Positions 13,497 to 27,102 are shown, counted from the stretch's first letter. The stretch is 64,000 nt of DNA from Serpula lacrymans var. lacrymans S7.9 (GCF_000218685.1 NW_006763294.1:2944144-3008143); one strand, 5' to 3'. Notes: a model not told the origin generated them from the sequence alone. Program-made: numbers and translations.

Positions 13497-16400
13497 TCAG
13501 AGTGACAAGCTAACAAATATTTGTGTTATAAACCAACCTTTCTCAGCAATCATATATACAGTAGCTAGAAAGAATCTCAAGTCAGTGCCAAAATAACCAA
13601 TCGAGACGTAAACGCTTGCCTTGGGGGTGAGCAGTGAAGAGGACGGGTACAATGGACAAATCCACAACACGGATGTTTGTTGTATCGTAGACCTAGGGTT
13701 TATTCAGCCGGTGTGTGTAAAATATGGCGAAAAGTGGACTGACCTTTAAATTATGATCGACTACCCCACCTTTATCTTTCGGTAACATCGATAGAGATCC
13801 GGCAGTATCTGTCGAAGCGAGCAACGTAAGTGACCGCGAAATAGAAGTTCTCATGTTGTTCAGACTTACGGAATGTTGTGGAGAGACACTTTTTCAGATG
13901 ATCTATGTTTTTATTAATATTATGATCTGATTACTACCATGTGACAGGATGGCTTACCTCTGATGTCGTCATCTGTCACTACCGAAGGACCGGGATTGAC
14001 CTCTGTTAAGGGAGAAGCTGGAGAGAAAAGTTAGAATTAACTACGAAGGATGAACTAGACGTTGCTGACTGACCTAAAACATCCTTGAACGGAGCATGCT
14101 CAGGCATTTTCCTGATAAATTTCAAGATTTCGACCATCACTTGTAGATCTTATGTCGTACGTCAGTATAGAGCCACAGAATATAGAATACAGTGACAGAC
14201 CAACGTCCTGTTCAAAGTAATGAGGGTCTAAAGCCGGTTTGTCGAAAGGGGAAGAAGAGACAGAATGCTTCAGATCCGCTCATGAGCATGTCGCACGATA
14301 GATAAACACACAATACGCACAATGGTTCCCCTTGAGAAGTTGTTGTTAAGCGCAGGGCAGATTGTGATGTAATTCTTTCCAGGAGTTGGAGGATCTTTAA
14401 GGACGTGAGCCAAGGAAGCAAAAGATATAATAGTAAAACACACTGGGAAACGACAAGAAACCGGGGAAAATGATAAGTTCACAAATTGGGGTCCCATTTA
14501 TGAGACGCTCTAGCTGCATCTCATATTGTTCGTACAGACCCGGGGGATAAGAAGAGATGTTTTCGATAACTTTCGCCTTGGCAGCTTCATAAATGGTTTG
14601 ACAGTGTTCGGTAATAGCCTTCAGAGGGGTGTAAGCCATCCCGGTGACACCCATGGTATAAACACCTTGTCCTGCAGCGCTACAATTATGAACGTGCGTT
14701 AGCTTGGTTAGGACATGAAAGACGGACATATCATACTGGAGAACAGCATGCTGCTTCGCAACCTCAGGATCGCGGATGAAGTCAAGCGTAAATTCCTGGA
14801 AAGATGAAGCAAGCTCTGTAACGGATATATAGTCAAGAGTGCGGCATTCAAATAAAGGAGCATTATTACCATAAGTGACGCCCGCAAACATATGCTCCTG
14901 TACGTTCTCTCCAACGCCTGGTAAATCAACCTTCAATGGCACTTGGATTGAGTCTAGGACAGATTTCCTGCCGATGCCAGAAAGCTCAAGTATATGAGGT
15001 GACGAAATGGCACTGTAATGCAAACAATGCTTGCATAAGACTTGTGACATAACAAGGCAGCGAAAAGACATACCCAGCGCAGAGAACCACTTCTTTATTC
15101 GCGTTGATGGTATATTTCTGGTCTCCGTGTATGAACTCCACCCCAGTTGCTGTCACCTTGGAGCCTGGTGCATCTTGTGATGTCAAAATTTGAGTAACAT
15201 GAGCAGCCACCAGAACGGAAAAATTGGGTCTGTGTATGTTAGGCAAGTAATAGGCCTAAGGCATCACATGATTGCCAATATCAGCCTCCAGCTGTCAAGC
15301 AAGCTCAGATATAGAATAACCCACCGTTGTAGCATATGTACGAGTGTGCGTCACAGTGTCAATAGAGTTGGGAGTAAAGAAGACTCCATTGGGCTATAAG
15401 TGTATGCAACACTTTAGTATCGCACCATTCCTGGTTACGTCAATATATGCGCTCACATCACCATTCATCTACAAAGATACTGGTCAGCAGCAAATTTTGA
15501 CTTGGAATTTAGTTTGGGCTTACAGGGTCTGCGGCACGTTGAATGCCCATGTTTAACAAGGTCTGTTAAATTTCAAGTAATTCTTGGACAAAGGAGTGAC
15601 TCTAGAGAAAGAAATGATGTACCTTATACGCTGCAATTTCTACAGACGTTGTGGTAGCAGGGTATCCTGTCTTCAAGGGAGCTGTAAAATGAAGATTAAT
15701 ACCTGGCTTCAGCGTGACACAGAACAGAGATCCTCACCACTTGCGTTTGCAAACCACTGTTTAGAATCCAGACCCAGCATGCTCTCAACCTCGGGAGAAG
15801 GTAACAAAAAGCTGAAGGCATCCGGCCGGATGAGTACAGTATCAGGATCATTCAGTAAGGTAACTCACTTCTCAACCTTCTGCATACACTTATCATAGCT
15901 TGCCCAGTTCCATCCAGGATTTCCCAGCTTCTCCCAGTCTACTATGCGTTGAGGAACGCTGGTAAATGGTCAGAAATGAAGTAAATACCGTCAATGTGCG
16001 AAGCAGGCGGCTTGGACCAAACAAGAAAGTTGATAGCTGAACTTCCACCTAAGAGCTTGCCTCTGTATGGAAATTAAAATCAGCTGATAACTAAAACATG
16101 AACAACATACCGAGGCCAGAAAAATTGGGCACCATCACAAGACTTCTGGGGGGTCTATAGATTGGCGCTTGTCAACTAGCTGTCCCGTCTAGACAGTACA
16201 TAACGTTACGCACTGTTTGAAAGCCCCAGTCATAAGCTTTCTGTCCAAAGTGTGACCCATATTGAGCTGAGAGTGCTGCGGAGATAGCAAAAAAGCCCAT
16301 GAGGGACAGTGCGTCTGTGCGGCAATATAAACGACAAACTAATCATTGGATCATCCAGATTCTCAACCCCGGCCTCGAGAAGCAGCACCGTCACATTGGG

Positions 16401-16621
16401 GTCTTCAGTCAACCTTGCAGCCAGACATAGTCCTGCGGTCTAGATGATGGAGAGATCAGACAAACTGCACTGCACATAAGGAGACATATCACTTACACCT
16501 CCACCTGATGTGTCACGGTGAACATAGATGAATACAATGGTAGAAGGGAGGGCCTTTGCTGCGCACCAATGATCACAAAATCATATGTCTTTGCAATTGC
16601 GTCTTGTGCGGTAACAAGCAT
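13497..16621 (-). CDS. GMC oxidoreductase (FAD-dependent alcohol/aryl-alcohol oxidase-like)
   Basis: FAD flavoenzyme of the glucose-methanol-choline family. The start at 16621 gives MLVTAQDAIAKTYDFVII. Two introns then interrupt the Rossmann motif, which splices to IIGGGTAGLCLAARLTEDP and is followed by VTVLLLEAG. Later parts include NFSVLVAAHVTQIL, EVVLCAG, SPHILELSGIG and LPGVGENVQEHM, all canonical. The C-terminal domain gives STTF then a His codon split by an intron, HTAGSLSMLPKDKGGVVDH, and YDTTNIRVVDLSIVPVLF then TAHPQATVYMIAEKG. The intron after HPQ (13565-13619) uses a GC donor. The end is the TGA at 13497; a stop at 13454 would need a 28-nt intron and is less likely. No signal peptide is seen, so an intracellular enzyme is suggested. 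Substrate unknown. Confidence 0.8.
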
Positions 16622-17957
16622 AGTGGTAGTGAGTTGTAACAAAAGATAACTTTGCCCTATTTACAAGATATCGACTCATCAAATATTGAATTAGATAAGC
16701 AAGGACGACTAACTTTGTAGCATTATGCGGTGTGCTTGATCTAGTGTATTTTTGCCGGGTCGGTGCCATCAGGTTCTTACCAAAATAGTTAAAAGTGTCC
16801 CTCTAAAGGCAGACATATTTTCAATACTGCACCGGACATTTCCTTGATAGCAGATGAAAGCTCACCTATCTTCGCACCACTGTCATCATTTTCCGGGAAA
16901 CAACGGTAAATCGAGAGAAGAATAGCATCGATATCAACAGAAGCCAGATCCACTGATGCGAGTCCGTAAATTTTTTGATGTAGAACTCAAGGAAAAGACC
17001 ATTTGCCTGATACAAGAACCACTAGCACCCCCGCAGAGAAAGCTTGGGAAGAAAGATAATTTTGCTTGGCTCGTGGTTCGGGAAAGATCAATCAATGGTT
17101 TCCAATGGAAATCACATAGACTCGGACCTGGACCCTGATCCAGTTCTGAAAATAGTAGCTAGTGTTGCCAACCCGGCAACCCCGAGGACATCCCATCATA
17201 TCCAGAGACAATGTATGTACGAACGAGAGAATGAACTTGAACGTCCAGAGCTATAAAATGGATGTACCAATAAATGACGAGATATCAGCCGCCATGAATG
17301 TGACGCTTTCGTTGGCGCTCCCAAGATTCGACAATACTCGTGCCAGCTTGTTGCCAGCTGATAATCTTGAAGTCAGATTGGTCTCGATAATTATTTCAGA
17401 AGTAAGAACCATGGCCACTGGTAGCATACAGTCATGTCTGCAGTACTGCAGAACGACAAGAAATCGGCGCCGATGTGCCAGATTGTTGCTATACTGAACA
17501 ACGCCGTGACGTGTGACAACTTCAGCTTTCCAACGACAGTTGGCGCAACCATGACAATGCAGAGGTCTCTGTTTGGTGCCCTATTCTTCCTAGAAATTTC
17601 CCCTCACTTGAGAGAAGAAATGGTGGGCGTCACGAAGGTTACCTGGCTAGAATAGCTTGCGGTTGCAAAGGCACATTGACAGTGAAACAGCCTATGATAC
17701 CACTGCTATCTTCGCGTCCTGGGTATCATTGTTTGCCAATGCTATACACTTTTGACTAACTTGAAATCTGTCCCAGGTTATCCCACCAGTTTGATAGGAA
17801 CACCTGCATAACGCCACCACCGTTTGCTCGTCTTACCTCGGCCATGGATGGCCAGTGCTAGTCATTTATCTGAGATGAAACATCAGGCAGACTTCAATCG
17901 CTAGTATTACACAATATCGATGCATGCGGGAATATTTGCGAATGTGGCCCAAACACG
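16622..17957. other. Intergenic, no recognisable gene
   Basis: Open frames at 17162-17497 and 17434-17655 (+) carry no family motif I can name. An unrecognised decayed gene cannot be excluded. Confidence 0.35.
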
Positions 17958-20499
17958 TTATATGGCGACTTTTTCAACAGAGCTACATTCGATCCCCAAG
18001 ATTCTGTCAGCTTCGGGGGTCCCTGCGAGTGGAACATCTTTTCGTAAGGATACTGAAACTGGTGAGACCCCTTCAATATAGGCTAAGGCGAATACAACAT
18101 CAAGGTCTACAGTCGTCGACATCGAATCCTGTTAATGGCTCTATGCGACCTTTCAAATGAAGCTTACCTTCGAGTGAACGGCCGGCGGTCTCTGGAAAGA
18201 AGAAATAGACGCAAGGGACCATGAACGCATTCAGAACAGCGAACGCTAAGTAGCAACAATAGATGAATAGTGAGCCTTTATGGAATGAAACTTCGCGTCC
18301 ACCGTGCAAGATACTCACCTATGTATGTTTTCCAGCCAATATTTTGAAATGCTGGGCCTGTGACCATGATAATAATAAAGTTGAACGTCCAATTCGACGC
18401 TAACACCGGTTTGAGTATATATCTCAACGATGAGAGGGCTACATGTATACCAGTCGCCAATGACGTTGCATATGCTCTTACTCTCAAGCCAGCGATCTCC
18501 GCGGGCTAGTAGGAATGAATCTCGTCAACACTATTCTTCAGCAAGGAATATCAATGTACTCACATACAGCCAAGTCATCCCAAGCCATCCAAGAGAAAAT
18601 ATGTCCAGGTATATGAATACCAATACGACGCTCACGGTATTTGCTATCTTACTCCCTATACTTCCCAGTACGGCTAATAGCAACATCGTTATACAAAGGC
18701 CACCTGCGCAAGCGAGCATGAGTGGCCGACGTCCTACCCGATCAATGAGAGGGATGGCGGTAAGTGAGAAAAGAAAATATTGAGTTCCCATGCAACCAGC
18801 CACTAAACGTGAGGTGACATCGGAAAGACCTAAAGTTTGAAAAAGAATGGCCTAGCAGGAGTTAACACCGTTAGGGAGTTGGAAGGATGACAGGGAGATA
18901 CACACAGCGTAACTGTTAATCCATAACTTGTGAGTAAATCATTTTAGCACAAACGAAGTTACGAACAATATAACCACAGCAATTCCTGTTATTTGTTGGA
19001 AAATCTGAGCAACTGAACCTAATGCTACCCTTCGAAAATTTTGGCTCCGTCCTCCAGTAAAAATTTCTTTGAACGTAGCATTTCCACGTCTCCTGCCTGT
19101 CGTTGCCTTATCTTCTGGAGACTTGGAATCTCCTCTTGGAAGTATCGAACCTTCTTTAGCGACAGCCTCGCGCATCGCATGGAACGTGAGCTGAACACCA
19201 GGATCTGACGATGGTTTATCTTCAAATGCTGAAATGATGGCCATGGCTTGTGCTTCTCGCCCGTGTTTCATGAGCCTATTAAGACGTTATATTTAATGGA
19301 CGAGAGAATAATGTATAACAAATACCATCTAGGTGATTCCGGAAGCTGAGAGAAAGAACAGCATGGATGAAAATGAAATGAGTGAAAGTTAGTCCGACGC
19401 ACGAATACGATCCATATAACTACAACGAGAGCGAAAACAATTTGAATCGACTCTGGGACTCGCCATTGGGCGGACGAATCAGATTGACCATACCTGTACT
19501 ATATTGTTCAAAAGACCATCCTTGACGAATGGAACAAGACTTGCAAAGCAAAATCTATCCACTGCTCACAGAACGGTAAGATCATATGCATGACTAGACA
19601 ATGATCCAAGTGCTCACATAACTTGATCACCACAGGTTATTACGTATTTCTAACAGGGAAAATTAAAAATGCTCACGAGGCAGCAACACCGAGGGTGAGA
19701 AGACTCCCTTCAATCATGATAAAACTACCGCGTTGTCCAGCTGGAGAGCACTCGGCATGATATGTTGGTACAGTCGATGTCTGCAGCCGTGTCAGCCTGT
19801 TTCTAGCCCTAGTTCAAGAATGAGACGGACGGTTACGCCATTCCCAAACCCTGTGACGATACGAGCAACCACAAGCTGCGCATAGCTGTACGATGCGGTT
19901 TGTAAGATGGCGCCTATTATTAATATAGTTCCTCCCAAAACTATGGTTCGTCGACGACCAAGCCAGTCTCCAATCCATGAAGTTAACAATGCACCAAATA
20001 AGCAGCCACCAGACTAAAAAAGAAACAAGCTCGGTGGAATAGAAAACGTTGAAAAAAAAAAAACTAACATAGATTGCTCCAACAAAGCTTTGCAATGTTG
20101 CATGGTTAGGATGACTAGCTTCTACAATGACTTGTGGAAAGACTTTTTCAAACTAAATTTCGTTTCAGTATCATGTTGGCTCTTGAAAGGATTCGTGACA
20201 TACTTGTCCAGCCGTAAGTAGCGCAGACATAACCCCTGCATCATACCTTTCAACGCTCAGTAAAATGGCCAATCGCGATGATGGTGATTTTACCCGAAGA
20301 GCGTAAAACCTGTCCCAGCGACAAGAGTCAAGGAAACTTTTAACCAGAAGCCCCGAAGAGAAAGTGCATTTGCTGCAACTTCTACCTCAAAGTCCGAGGA
20401 AGAAATATCTGAGTGGCCTTCTTTCATGTTTCCGCTGGTACGAGAGCTTTCATCTACTGGTAAGTCGGGTTCACGAGTATGCTTTGGAGAAGGGTCCAT
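17958..20499 (-). CDS. MFS sugar transporter, copy 1 of a tandem pair
   Basis: Predicted plasma-membrane sugar:proton symporter of the major facilitator superfamily. The start at 20499 (MDPSPKHTREPDLPVDE) is chosen because it aligns with the paralogue's start; an upstream in-frame ATG at 20586 exists. Motifs in order: SLRGFWLKVSLTLVAGTGF, ASHPNHATLQSFVGAIYVSF, GDWLGRRRTIVLGG (the DxxGRR loop), QLVVARIVTGFGNG, SPAGQRGSF, a central loop with HAMREAVAKEG, IFQQITGIAVVI, IDRVGRRPLML, YLDIFSLGWLGMTW, and FFPETAGRSLEGK (the PETxG signature). The C-terminal exon gives GVSPVSVSLRKDVPLAG and ends ECSSVEKVAI. About a dozen short introns are inferred. The neighbour at 21741-24261 is a close paralogue in the same orientation. 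Confidence 0.8.
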
Positions 20500-21740
20500 C
20501 TTTCGTCGTCGGCAAGATGCTAGAAGAGAAGAGAACAAGAATTCGAGAAAAGTGCCGTACTCTTCATCGGGTTTTGAAGCTGGCAAAAAGATGATAACGC
20601 AACATCACGTAGGTATGTCTGCTGACTAGGAAAAGAACAACGTTTAGACGCCTTTAGGATCACAAAAGGATCACAATACAGTTACCTGGACCAGTGACTC
20701 CATACAGATTCCCAGTTGGATACTTTGGAGCATGAGCATTCCCATTGACTGTTCGATTCAGGGGGAAGACGTTAGTCACACTTTGTGACCCGTGCCAAGA
20801 ACGTATACTGTGGCTTGTTTTGGACGAACGGCAACTAAACAATCAAAATCATATCAAGGCCTCCGAGGATTCTTGCGCAGCGAGTTAACTAGTTAACGTT
20901 TAGATTCAAGAAACGGAGTATGGCACAAATATCGATTGTATAAGTATGTTATTGACCAGGAGGCCCTAACTAATGGATTAGTAATTTGCCAAACACCGCC
21001 AATTAAAGACGCGCGCCAACTTTCCTGGGTTTTATACTGTATGCACCACAGTTTCAACGACCCGCATTGTTCTACATGAGTGACTTAATGTTCGCAGGAA
21101 AACAACCGCCCTATCAAGTGTAGAACTCACCGTCTGTCACCAGCCGAATAATTACCCTGTAAAACTCGCGCCTAGATTATGGGAAGATCAGGACCGTTAT
21201 CATAACGCAAGGCAAGGGACAGGGGGTCAACTGCTTTCTTCCTTAGAAATTTGGATGCGCTATGCTGGGTAGTCTCTATTATCCACTAACATCCATTTGA
21301 ATCATTCCGAAGTCTGTCTTGTGGGTTTTTTATTCTTCGAAAAATCATGGCCGAGTCATGGAGATACATGAGTTACTTATCTATCTTCTATCATTGGTGA
21401 CACTCACCAAGACACTACGGCATATGAGTCCACTGCCAGACTGTCGAAAGATACGCCGGGCTTTTCGCAAATAGCATGATACCTTCTGGCTGTGGATTCC
21501 AATCGGAACATACAGAGTATTGTCCGCCGATCATTGTGCAAAAATCAAGCCGAGAGTTGTGCATGAACTGATATTTCTGACATTGTGAATGCCTTTGTAG
21601 AAAAGATACGTCTACAGCATTTCTGAAGCCATATAATTCTCAAAGTATGAACGCTTGGTCTGTACCGAAAATTGAGCCAAGTCCTCGAATTGCTCGTTTA
21701 TGGTTTAAGAAATTGGTGAGAAACATCGCGCATGTATCTA
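20500..21740. other. Intergenic between tandem transporters
   Basis: The part next to copy 1 (about 20632-20690) resembles the DNA upstream of copy 2 (about 24405-24450): both carry a tagacgcctt block followed by a ggatcac/ggtcac and atacag. The rest shows no coding signal. Confidence 0.45.
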
Positions 21741-24261
21741 TCATTCGACTCCATTCCGAGTGGTTCTAGGTTCGATGCCCAATATCCTGTCTGCCTCGGG
21801 AGTCCCTGCGAGGGGGACATCTTTTCGCAAGGATACGGTGACAGGTGAGACACCTTCGTTGTGAGCTAAAGCAAATATAACGTCGACGTCTGTACAATAC
21901 CATTCCGTCAATATCGGAGAATCGTATCTGAGAATGCTAAATTACCTTCGAGAGAGCGGCCGGAGGTCTCGGGAAAGAAGAAGTACACACATGGTACTAT
22001 AAATGCGTTGAGCGCAGCGAACACTTCGCAACGGGGAGAAAGAGTCAGATTTGATATTGTCTCAGACCCATGCCAACCAACCTATGTAGGTTCTCCAGCT
22101 TATGTTGTTGAAGGAAGGCCCGGTTACCATCACCACAACGAAGTTGAATATCCAATTCGATGCTACTCCCTCGTGAGTATTCATGACCATTAAACTTGGT
22201 ATCTCACACCTACCAGTTGACAACGACGTTGACTGTGCTCTTATTCTCAAGCCAGAGATTTCTGCAGGCTAATAAAGAGGTCGTTAGCACAAGGCCTTGG
22301 ACAAGGATCTCATACTCACATACAACCAAGTCATTCCAAGCCATCCAAGTGAAAATATGTCCAAGTATATAAATATCAGCACGACACCCGCAGTGTTTGC
22401 TGCCTTATTAGCTATACTTCCCAGTACGCCTAGCAACAACATCACAATGCAAAGACCACTTGCCCCAAAGAGCATAAGTCGTCGTCGCCCCACTCGATCA
22501 ATAAGAGCGATGGCGAGTAACGAGAATAAAAAGTATTGGGTTCCCATAGAGGCAGCGACTATGCGTGAATCGACATCAGATAGGCCTAAATTTTGAAATA
22601 AGATGGTCTAATGGGGTCTAGTTCTATCACAATAGTCTGAGGTATAAGAATAAGAATACTTACAGCGTAGCTATATTGCAGATTTTGTCAGTAACGATTT
22701 AGTAAACCAGTGGCGAGTAACGTACAATATCACCACGTTGATCCCTGTAATTTGTTGAAAACATTGGGACGTAAAGGCTAAAACTACTCTTCGCGCGTTT
22801 TGACTTCGACCTCCGCCGAAAAGTTCTTTGAGCGAAACATTATCCCCTCCCTTGTCAATTGCAGTCTTATGCTCCGAGATTTTGTGGTTTGTAGGTGGAG
22901 TTACCCGCCCTTCCTTCTCTACTGCTTCGCGAATTGCATGGAATGTGAGTTGAACACCAGGATCGGAAGGTGGCTTGTCTTCGAACGCTGATATAACGGC
23001 CATGGCTTCTGCCTCATGCCCGTGTTTCATCAACCTAGGTCCGTGTCAAAAGAGCGAAGGTGTAAATATTACTACTTATGACATACCACCTTGGCGACTC
23101 GGGGAGCTATATGATTTAACGCAAAGTGTTAGGGTGAACATGCAAATAGAATGACCTGACGTACAAAACCGATTGACACAACCATAATCAGGGCGAATAC
23201 AATTTGGATTGATATCGGGACTCGCCATTGAGCGGACGAATTAGACTTTGAATACCTGCATCACGCTGGGGTGACTCCACTATGACAGGTGGTAAGACAA
23301 AAGGCTTACAAGGCAAGATCTAACCACTTTTCACATTGCAGTCAGTAGGTACCGCTTTAAAAGTAATGTTCAGTTTACTCACGTAGCTTTATTAGCAACT
23401 GGTGAGTATTCCTCCTGACTAATAATGAGGTACAAACTCACGAAATCGTAACACCGAAAGTAACGAGACTTCCTTGAAGCATGATGAAACCGCCCCGTTG
23501 TCCTGATGGAGAGCACTCCGCTTGGTATGTTGGTACCGTTGAAGTCTGCGAGTGTGGCCGTATCAGTTACCACAGCACAGGAATTATGTAAATGCACAGA
23601 CATTCAAGCCATTACCCAATCCAGTGATAATACGAGCAACAACAAGTTGTGCATAGCTGTATGAAGCGGTCTGTAAGATGGCACCTATTATCATTATAGT
23701 CCCTCCCAGAGCAATAGTTTTCCGACGACCGAGGCGATCCCCAATCCATAAATTCGATAAGGCGCCAACCAGGCATCCAACTTCCTGGAAAGGTGTTACC
23801 GTGAATGAAAACCGGTCGAAAATAAAACTCACATAAATGGCCGCGACAAGACTCTGCAGCGTTGCATGGTTAGGATGACTCGCATCTACAACGACCTCTG
23901 GGAACATTTTCTCGAACTTAATTAATTTCATCTCAGTACTGCACTGAAAGGGGGAAAGTATACAACCTACCTGCCCAGCTGTAAGCAGAGCTGACATGAC
24001 ACCCTCATCGTACCTTCTGAAGTTGATGTATGCAAGTATTTAACGATAGAGAAAGGCTTACCCGAAGAGTGCAAAACCAGTCCCAGAAACGAAAGTCAAA
24101 GCAGCCTTCAACCAGAAACCTCGGAGTGATAGCGTCTTGCTTGCTACTTCTGCATCAAAATCTGAGGAAGTGTGTTCAATCGCGACTTCTCTGCCATCAA
24201 TATGAAGCTTTTCGTCTATCGCTGAGTCGGGTTCGCGAGTAGGTTCGGATGCAGACTTCAT
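21741..24261 (-). CDS. MFS sugar transporter, copy 2 of a tandem pair
   Basis: Close paralogue of the transporter at 17958-20499, with the same exon order and the same predicted activity. The start at 24261 gives MKSASEPTREPDSAIDEKLH; the matching TREPD in copy 1 supports this start in both genes. Motifs: SLRGFWLKAALTFVSGTGF, ASHPNHATLQSLVAAIYVSF, GDRLGRRKTIALGG, QLVVARIITGLGNG, SPSGQRGGF, HAIREAVEKEGRV, CFQQITGINVVILY, IDRVGRRRLMLFG, YLDIFSLGWLGMTW, a PETSGRSLE signature near 21960, and GVSPVTVSLRKDVPLAG with the end at GIEPRTTRNGVE. No stop or frameshift was found in the inferred exons, so both copies may be functional. Amino-acid changes are spread through the protein, so the duplication is not very recent. 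Confidence 0.8.
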
Positions 24262-25048
24262 TTCACCTCGATAGTGGCAAGGGACGCGAAGAACAGATAT
24301 TAGCAAAGCACAGAAAAGTGAGTCTTCATGGTTTTTTGAGTGCGGAGGAAAGCTGACAACGAGAGATCACGTATGACTGTCTGGTGACACCCCGTGTACA
24401 CCAAAAGAACGCAGATTAGACGCCTTAGAGGTCACGATACAGAATATTGCAAAAAATAGTTTGCTCGGATTCTCATTTGGATACCACGGAGTAATTGGAG
24501 CCAAGGTTTCGTAAGTAAGGTGTTACTGTTATGATAGGAACCTGACCTTTGTGATACTCAGCTCGTAGAGGAAATGCCAATGGAACGCCGTCAAGGTCCA
24601 TGATGGAAGTTTTGGACGAATGCTCCGACAATCGCGTCACGATACCCAGTCAAGTTCGTAGTCCAGGCTGTCTTCACATCGCAGAATCCTTGAGCCTTCG
24701 TAAACTGTAAAGCTAGAGATAAGACGAAGATCAGACTTGAGAAAGTAGACCGTGGCTTCAAGTTATTGCCAGTGGTGTTCACGGTTTTACGCCGTCGCGG
24801 CTCCGTAAACGCCACCGTCACGATGGAGTTCAACTGATCTGGTCACTTGTAAGTATTAGCGTACTGTACAATCGTGAGTTGCGACCAGAAGAAAAAAAAT
24901 GCGTAGATGATGAGTCTTTCGCCTCTCACATTGGCATTGTTCACAGATAAGAAATTTACTCTACGATCAATATATTCATAATTGGTAGCCATTCTTTTTT
25001 ACGTATACTAATACGGGCATACACCAGTCAGTAAGTCGGTATCAGTAT
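24262..25048. other. Intergenic; weak secreted-peptide-like frame
   Basis: The part near 24405-24450 is shared with the region upstream of transporter copy 1. A minus-strand frame (24591-24833) has a hydrophobic stretch followed by AQGFCDVKTAW, but no family match is recognised and it overlaps likely promoter DNA. Confidence 0.3.
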
Positions 25049-26311
25049 TTATATTGGAGATAGTGCCTTTGAGGTCGATGCTGAATCTGTGGGCATTATG
25101 CGCCCAGTCGTTTTGGCTTGCACATCTGTCAAAGCAAAATCCAGTGTGTGGGTTGGGTCCACCACATTACTGTGAAGAGTGGGACCTCTGAATGCCAGTG
25201 GAAGGGTGCTGCGGTTTGAATCTTCCCTGTACGCTGAACCTCTGATGAGGTCAATTTTGGTGCTTCGAAAGACATGACAGGCCATGGCATTGGTCAACAT
25301 CACATTAGGAACGGTGAACATTGTGCGATAAGGCACGGAAACTGAGGGAACAAAGACCATAATGGTGGTCAATAGATTACCGCCCACAGTGATCCTGATC
25401 AAGGCCAAGTCTGAGTACCATTTACACAACAATGGATTGACAACTTGCTACTCACAAATAGTACAGTTGGCCATCTCGCAAGAGGGATTTTGAGAAGTTA
25501 GGAAGGTAGTGGCCAGATAGTGCCTTCCACCGACTTGTGGCATTATAATTGATATGGCTATTTGAGACGAGACACCATGAAATGGCAAGAAACACGAGCG
25601 TGTCGTGAACAAGAGGCATAATAACAGTAGCCCCAACGTAAGGCTCTATAACAGAGTTAATACAGTACTGAGTTGGGCCAATGGTGCTAGCCCGGACACC
25701 CTTGAGAAGAGTTAATGAACCTCCAAGAACTGCCAGCCACAAGGCAAAGAAAAACGAGATGATATAGTTGTTCCCAGTGAATATTGCACGAATGCGGAAG
25801 AAAAACAGTAATGATGTGGCAGGAACAGTGATGGGATATGAGACATTGATTGCTCCTTGATATATACTGCAGCGGCCCACAGGAGCAGCTATCGCAAACT
25901 ATCAGCCTCAATAAAGTGTCAAAAATCTAGATACTGGCAATCAAAGATGGTGCTTATCAGAACGTAGAAGAGTGCTGCAATTCTGTTTGGAGTCAGAATA
26001 ATAAGATAAGTATGTCTCGAGGTCCCACCATACCTGGAAATAAAATATACAATGGTAGGCAGACCAATCCTCTGTTTGAACAGAAGCTTATAGTCACTAT
26101 TTATATTTGTAAGTATATCCCAAACCATGGCCTAACAGACGGTGAGAGATCAGAAAAGTCACAAAAGTGCTTGATCAACTGAGAGACTGACACCAGCTGC
26201 ACCGACAAGAACATAACTTGAGGTTTGCTCCTGAAAAGCGAGGTCTGGTGGCAAAAAAGCCATTGGTGTATACGGATTAAGCAACTCTGTGACGTTGATA
26301 CTGGACGGCAT
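25049..26311 (-). CDS. Basidiomycete seven-transmembrane integral membrane protein, second family
   Basis: Predicted multi-helix membrane protein of an Agaricomycete-expanded family, distinct from the gene at 542. The start at 26311 gives MPSSINVTELLNPYTPMAFL and a first helix with SSYVLVGAAGVSL. The next exons give VWDILTNINSDYKLLFKQRI and GLPTIVYFISR, spliced across an intron to IAALFYVLISTIFD. Then come SLLFFFRIRAIFTGNNYII, the motif IGPTQYC, SVIEPYVGATVIMPLVHDTL, VFLAISWCL and a further exon with GHYLPNFSKSLLRDGQLYYL. The last exon has SVPYRTMFTVPNVMLTNAMA and CHVFRSTK, the family's most conserved end, plus a hydrophilic tail to 25049. It appears intact. Function unknown. Confidence 0.75.
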
Positions 26312-26686
26312 GAAGCTCGGTTGTTGAGGTGTTTCAAAAGTGTGATTTTTGGGAAAGTGGACTCCTACTGCGAAACGAGGTGAAAATTTTCACAGAAGGA
26401 TTCAGGCTCTTTTGACATCAAATAAATAGATAGCTTATGATGGGTACCCACGCTGTAAACATCATGGTGTTCAGGTGAAGGCCTAGGCATATTCACAGCT
26501 CCCCGATACAGTTGCACTGCAATGTACACCGTTTTGTTGGCACGGTTTATCAAGAACAAGACTGCAATGCAGTAACTCGTCTCTGTGATCGGTGTCGATG
26601 ATGAGAACTGTTGTTAGAAAACCACACACAAAAACAAACTAACACACAATCCTCCCAGATTCCACGGAACTTGTTTATGGGCTTTG

Positions 26687-27102
26687 TGTTACGCACAAAG
26701 TGCTTAACAAAGTCTGAGGGTTCGTCGGGTTTGTTCAAAGAGACTTATCCGAAGACAAGTTCGAGGATGTAATTCTGAATAGAGGGATTCCAACGGTTGT
26801 TGGTCTTCTTCCGTATGGAAGTCTGATCTTGGAAGTTCTAGCTTTGTAAGCTTGAACTGCGTAGAATCGTATTGGAGAATACTACTACTGTTACAAGCGT
26901 ATTTATAGAGAAGTAAGTCGGCGATAGGAGTTACGTCCTATCTAGGGTAGGTCTGTCCGTTGAGGACTGAGTACTATACAAAGTAATAGAAATGCGAGAG
27001 GAGCGGAAGTGTACGTGAGGGATGTGAGTCATCGGTCCGATGGTATAACCGATGAGTAAAGAGAAATGAGTAGTCCGTAATATAGATAGACAAATCGTAA
27101 CA
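26687..27102 (-). repeat. Gypsy 3' LTR (416 bp)
   Basis: Nearly identical to 31675-32090 (about four differences by eye). Ends are TGTTAC and GTAACA; target duplication ctttg lies just outside at 26682-26686. Confidence 0.95.

Noticed and set aside
13454..13537. Alternative last exon of the GMC gene ending at 13454
   Set aside because: It needs a 28-nt intron, shorter than usual fungal introns, so the stop at 13497 was preferred.
24591..24833. Possible small secreted protein (hydrophobic segment then AQGFCDVK)
   Set aside because: No homology recognised, few cysteines, overlaps DNA upstream of the transporter; start and stop look arbitrary.
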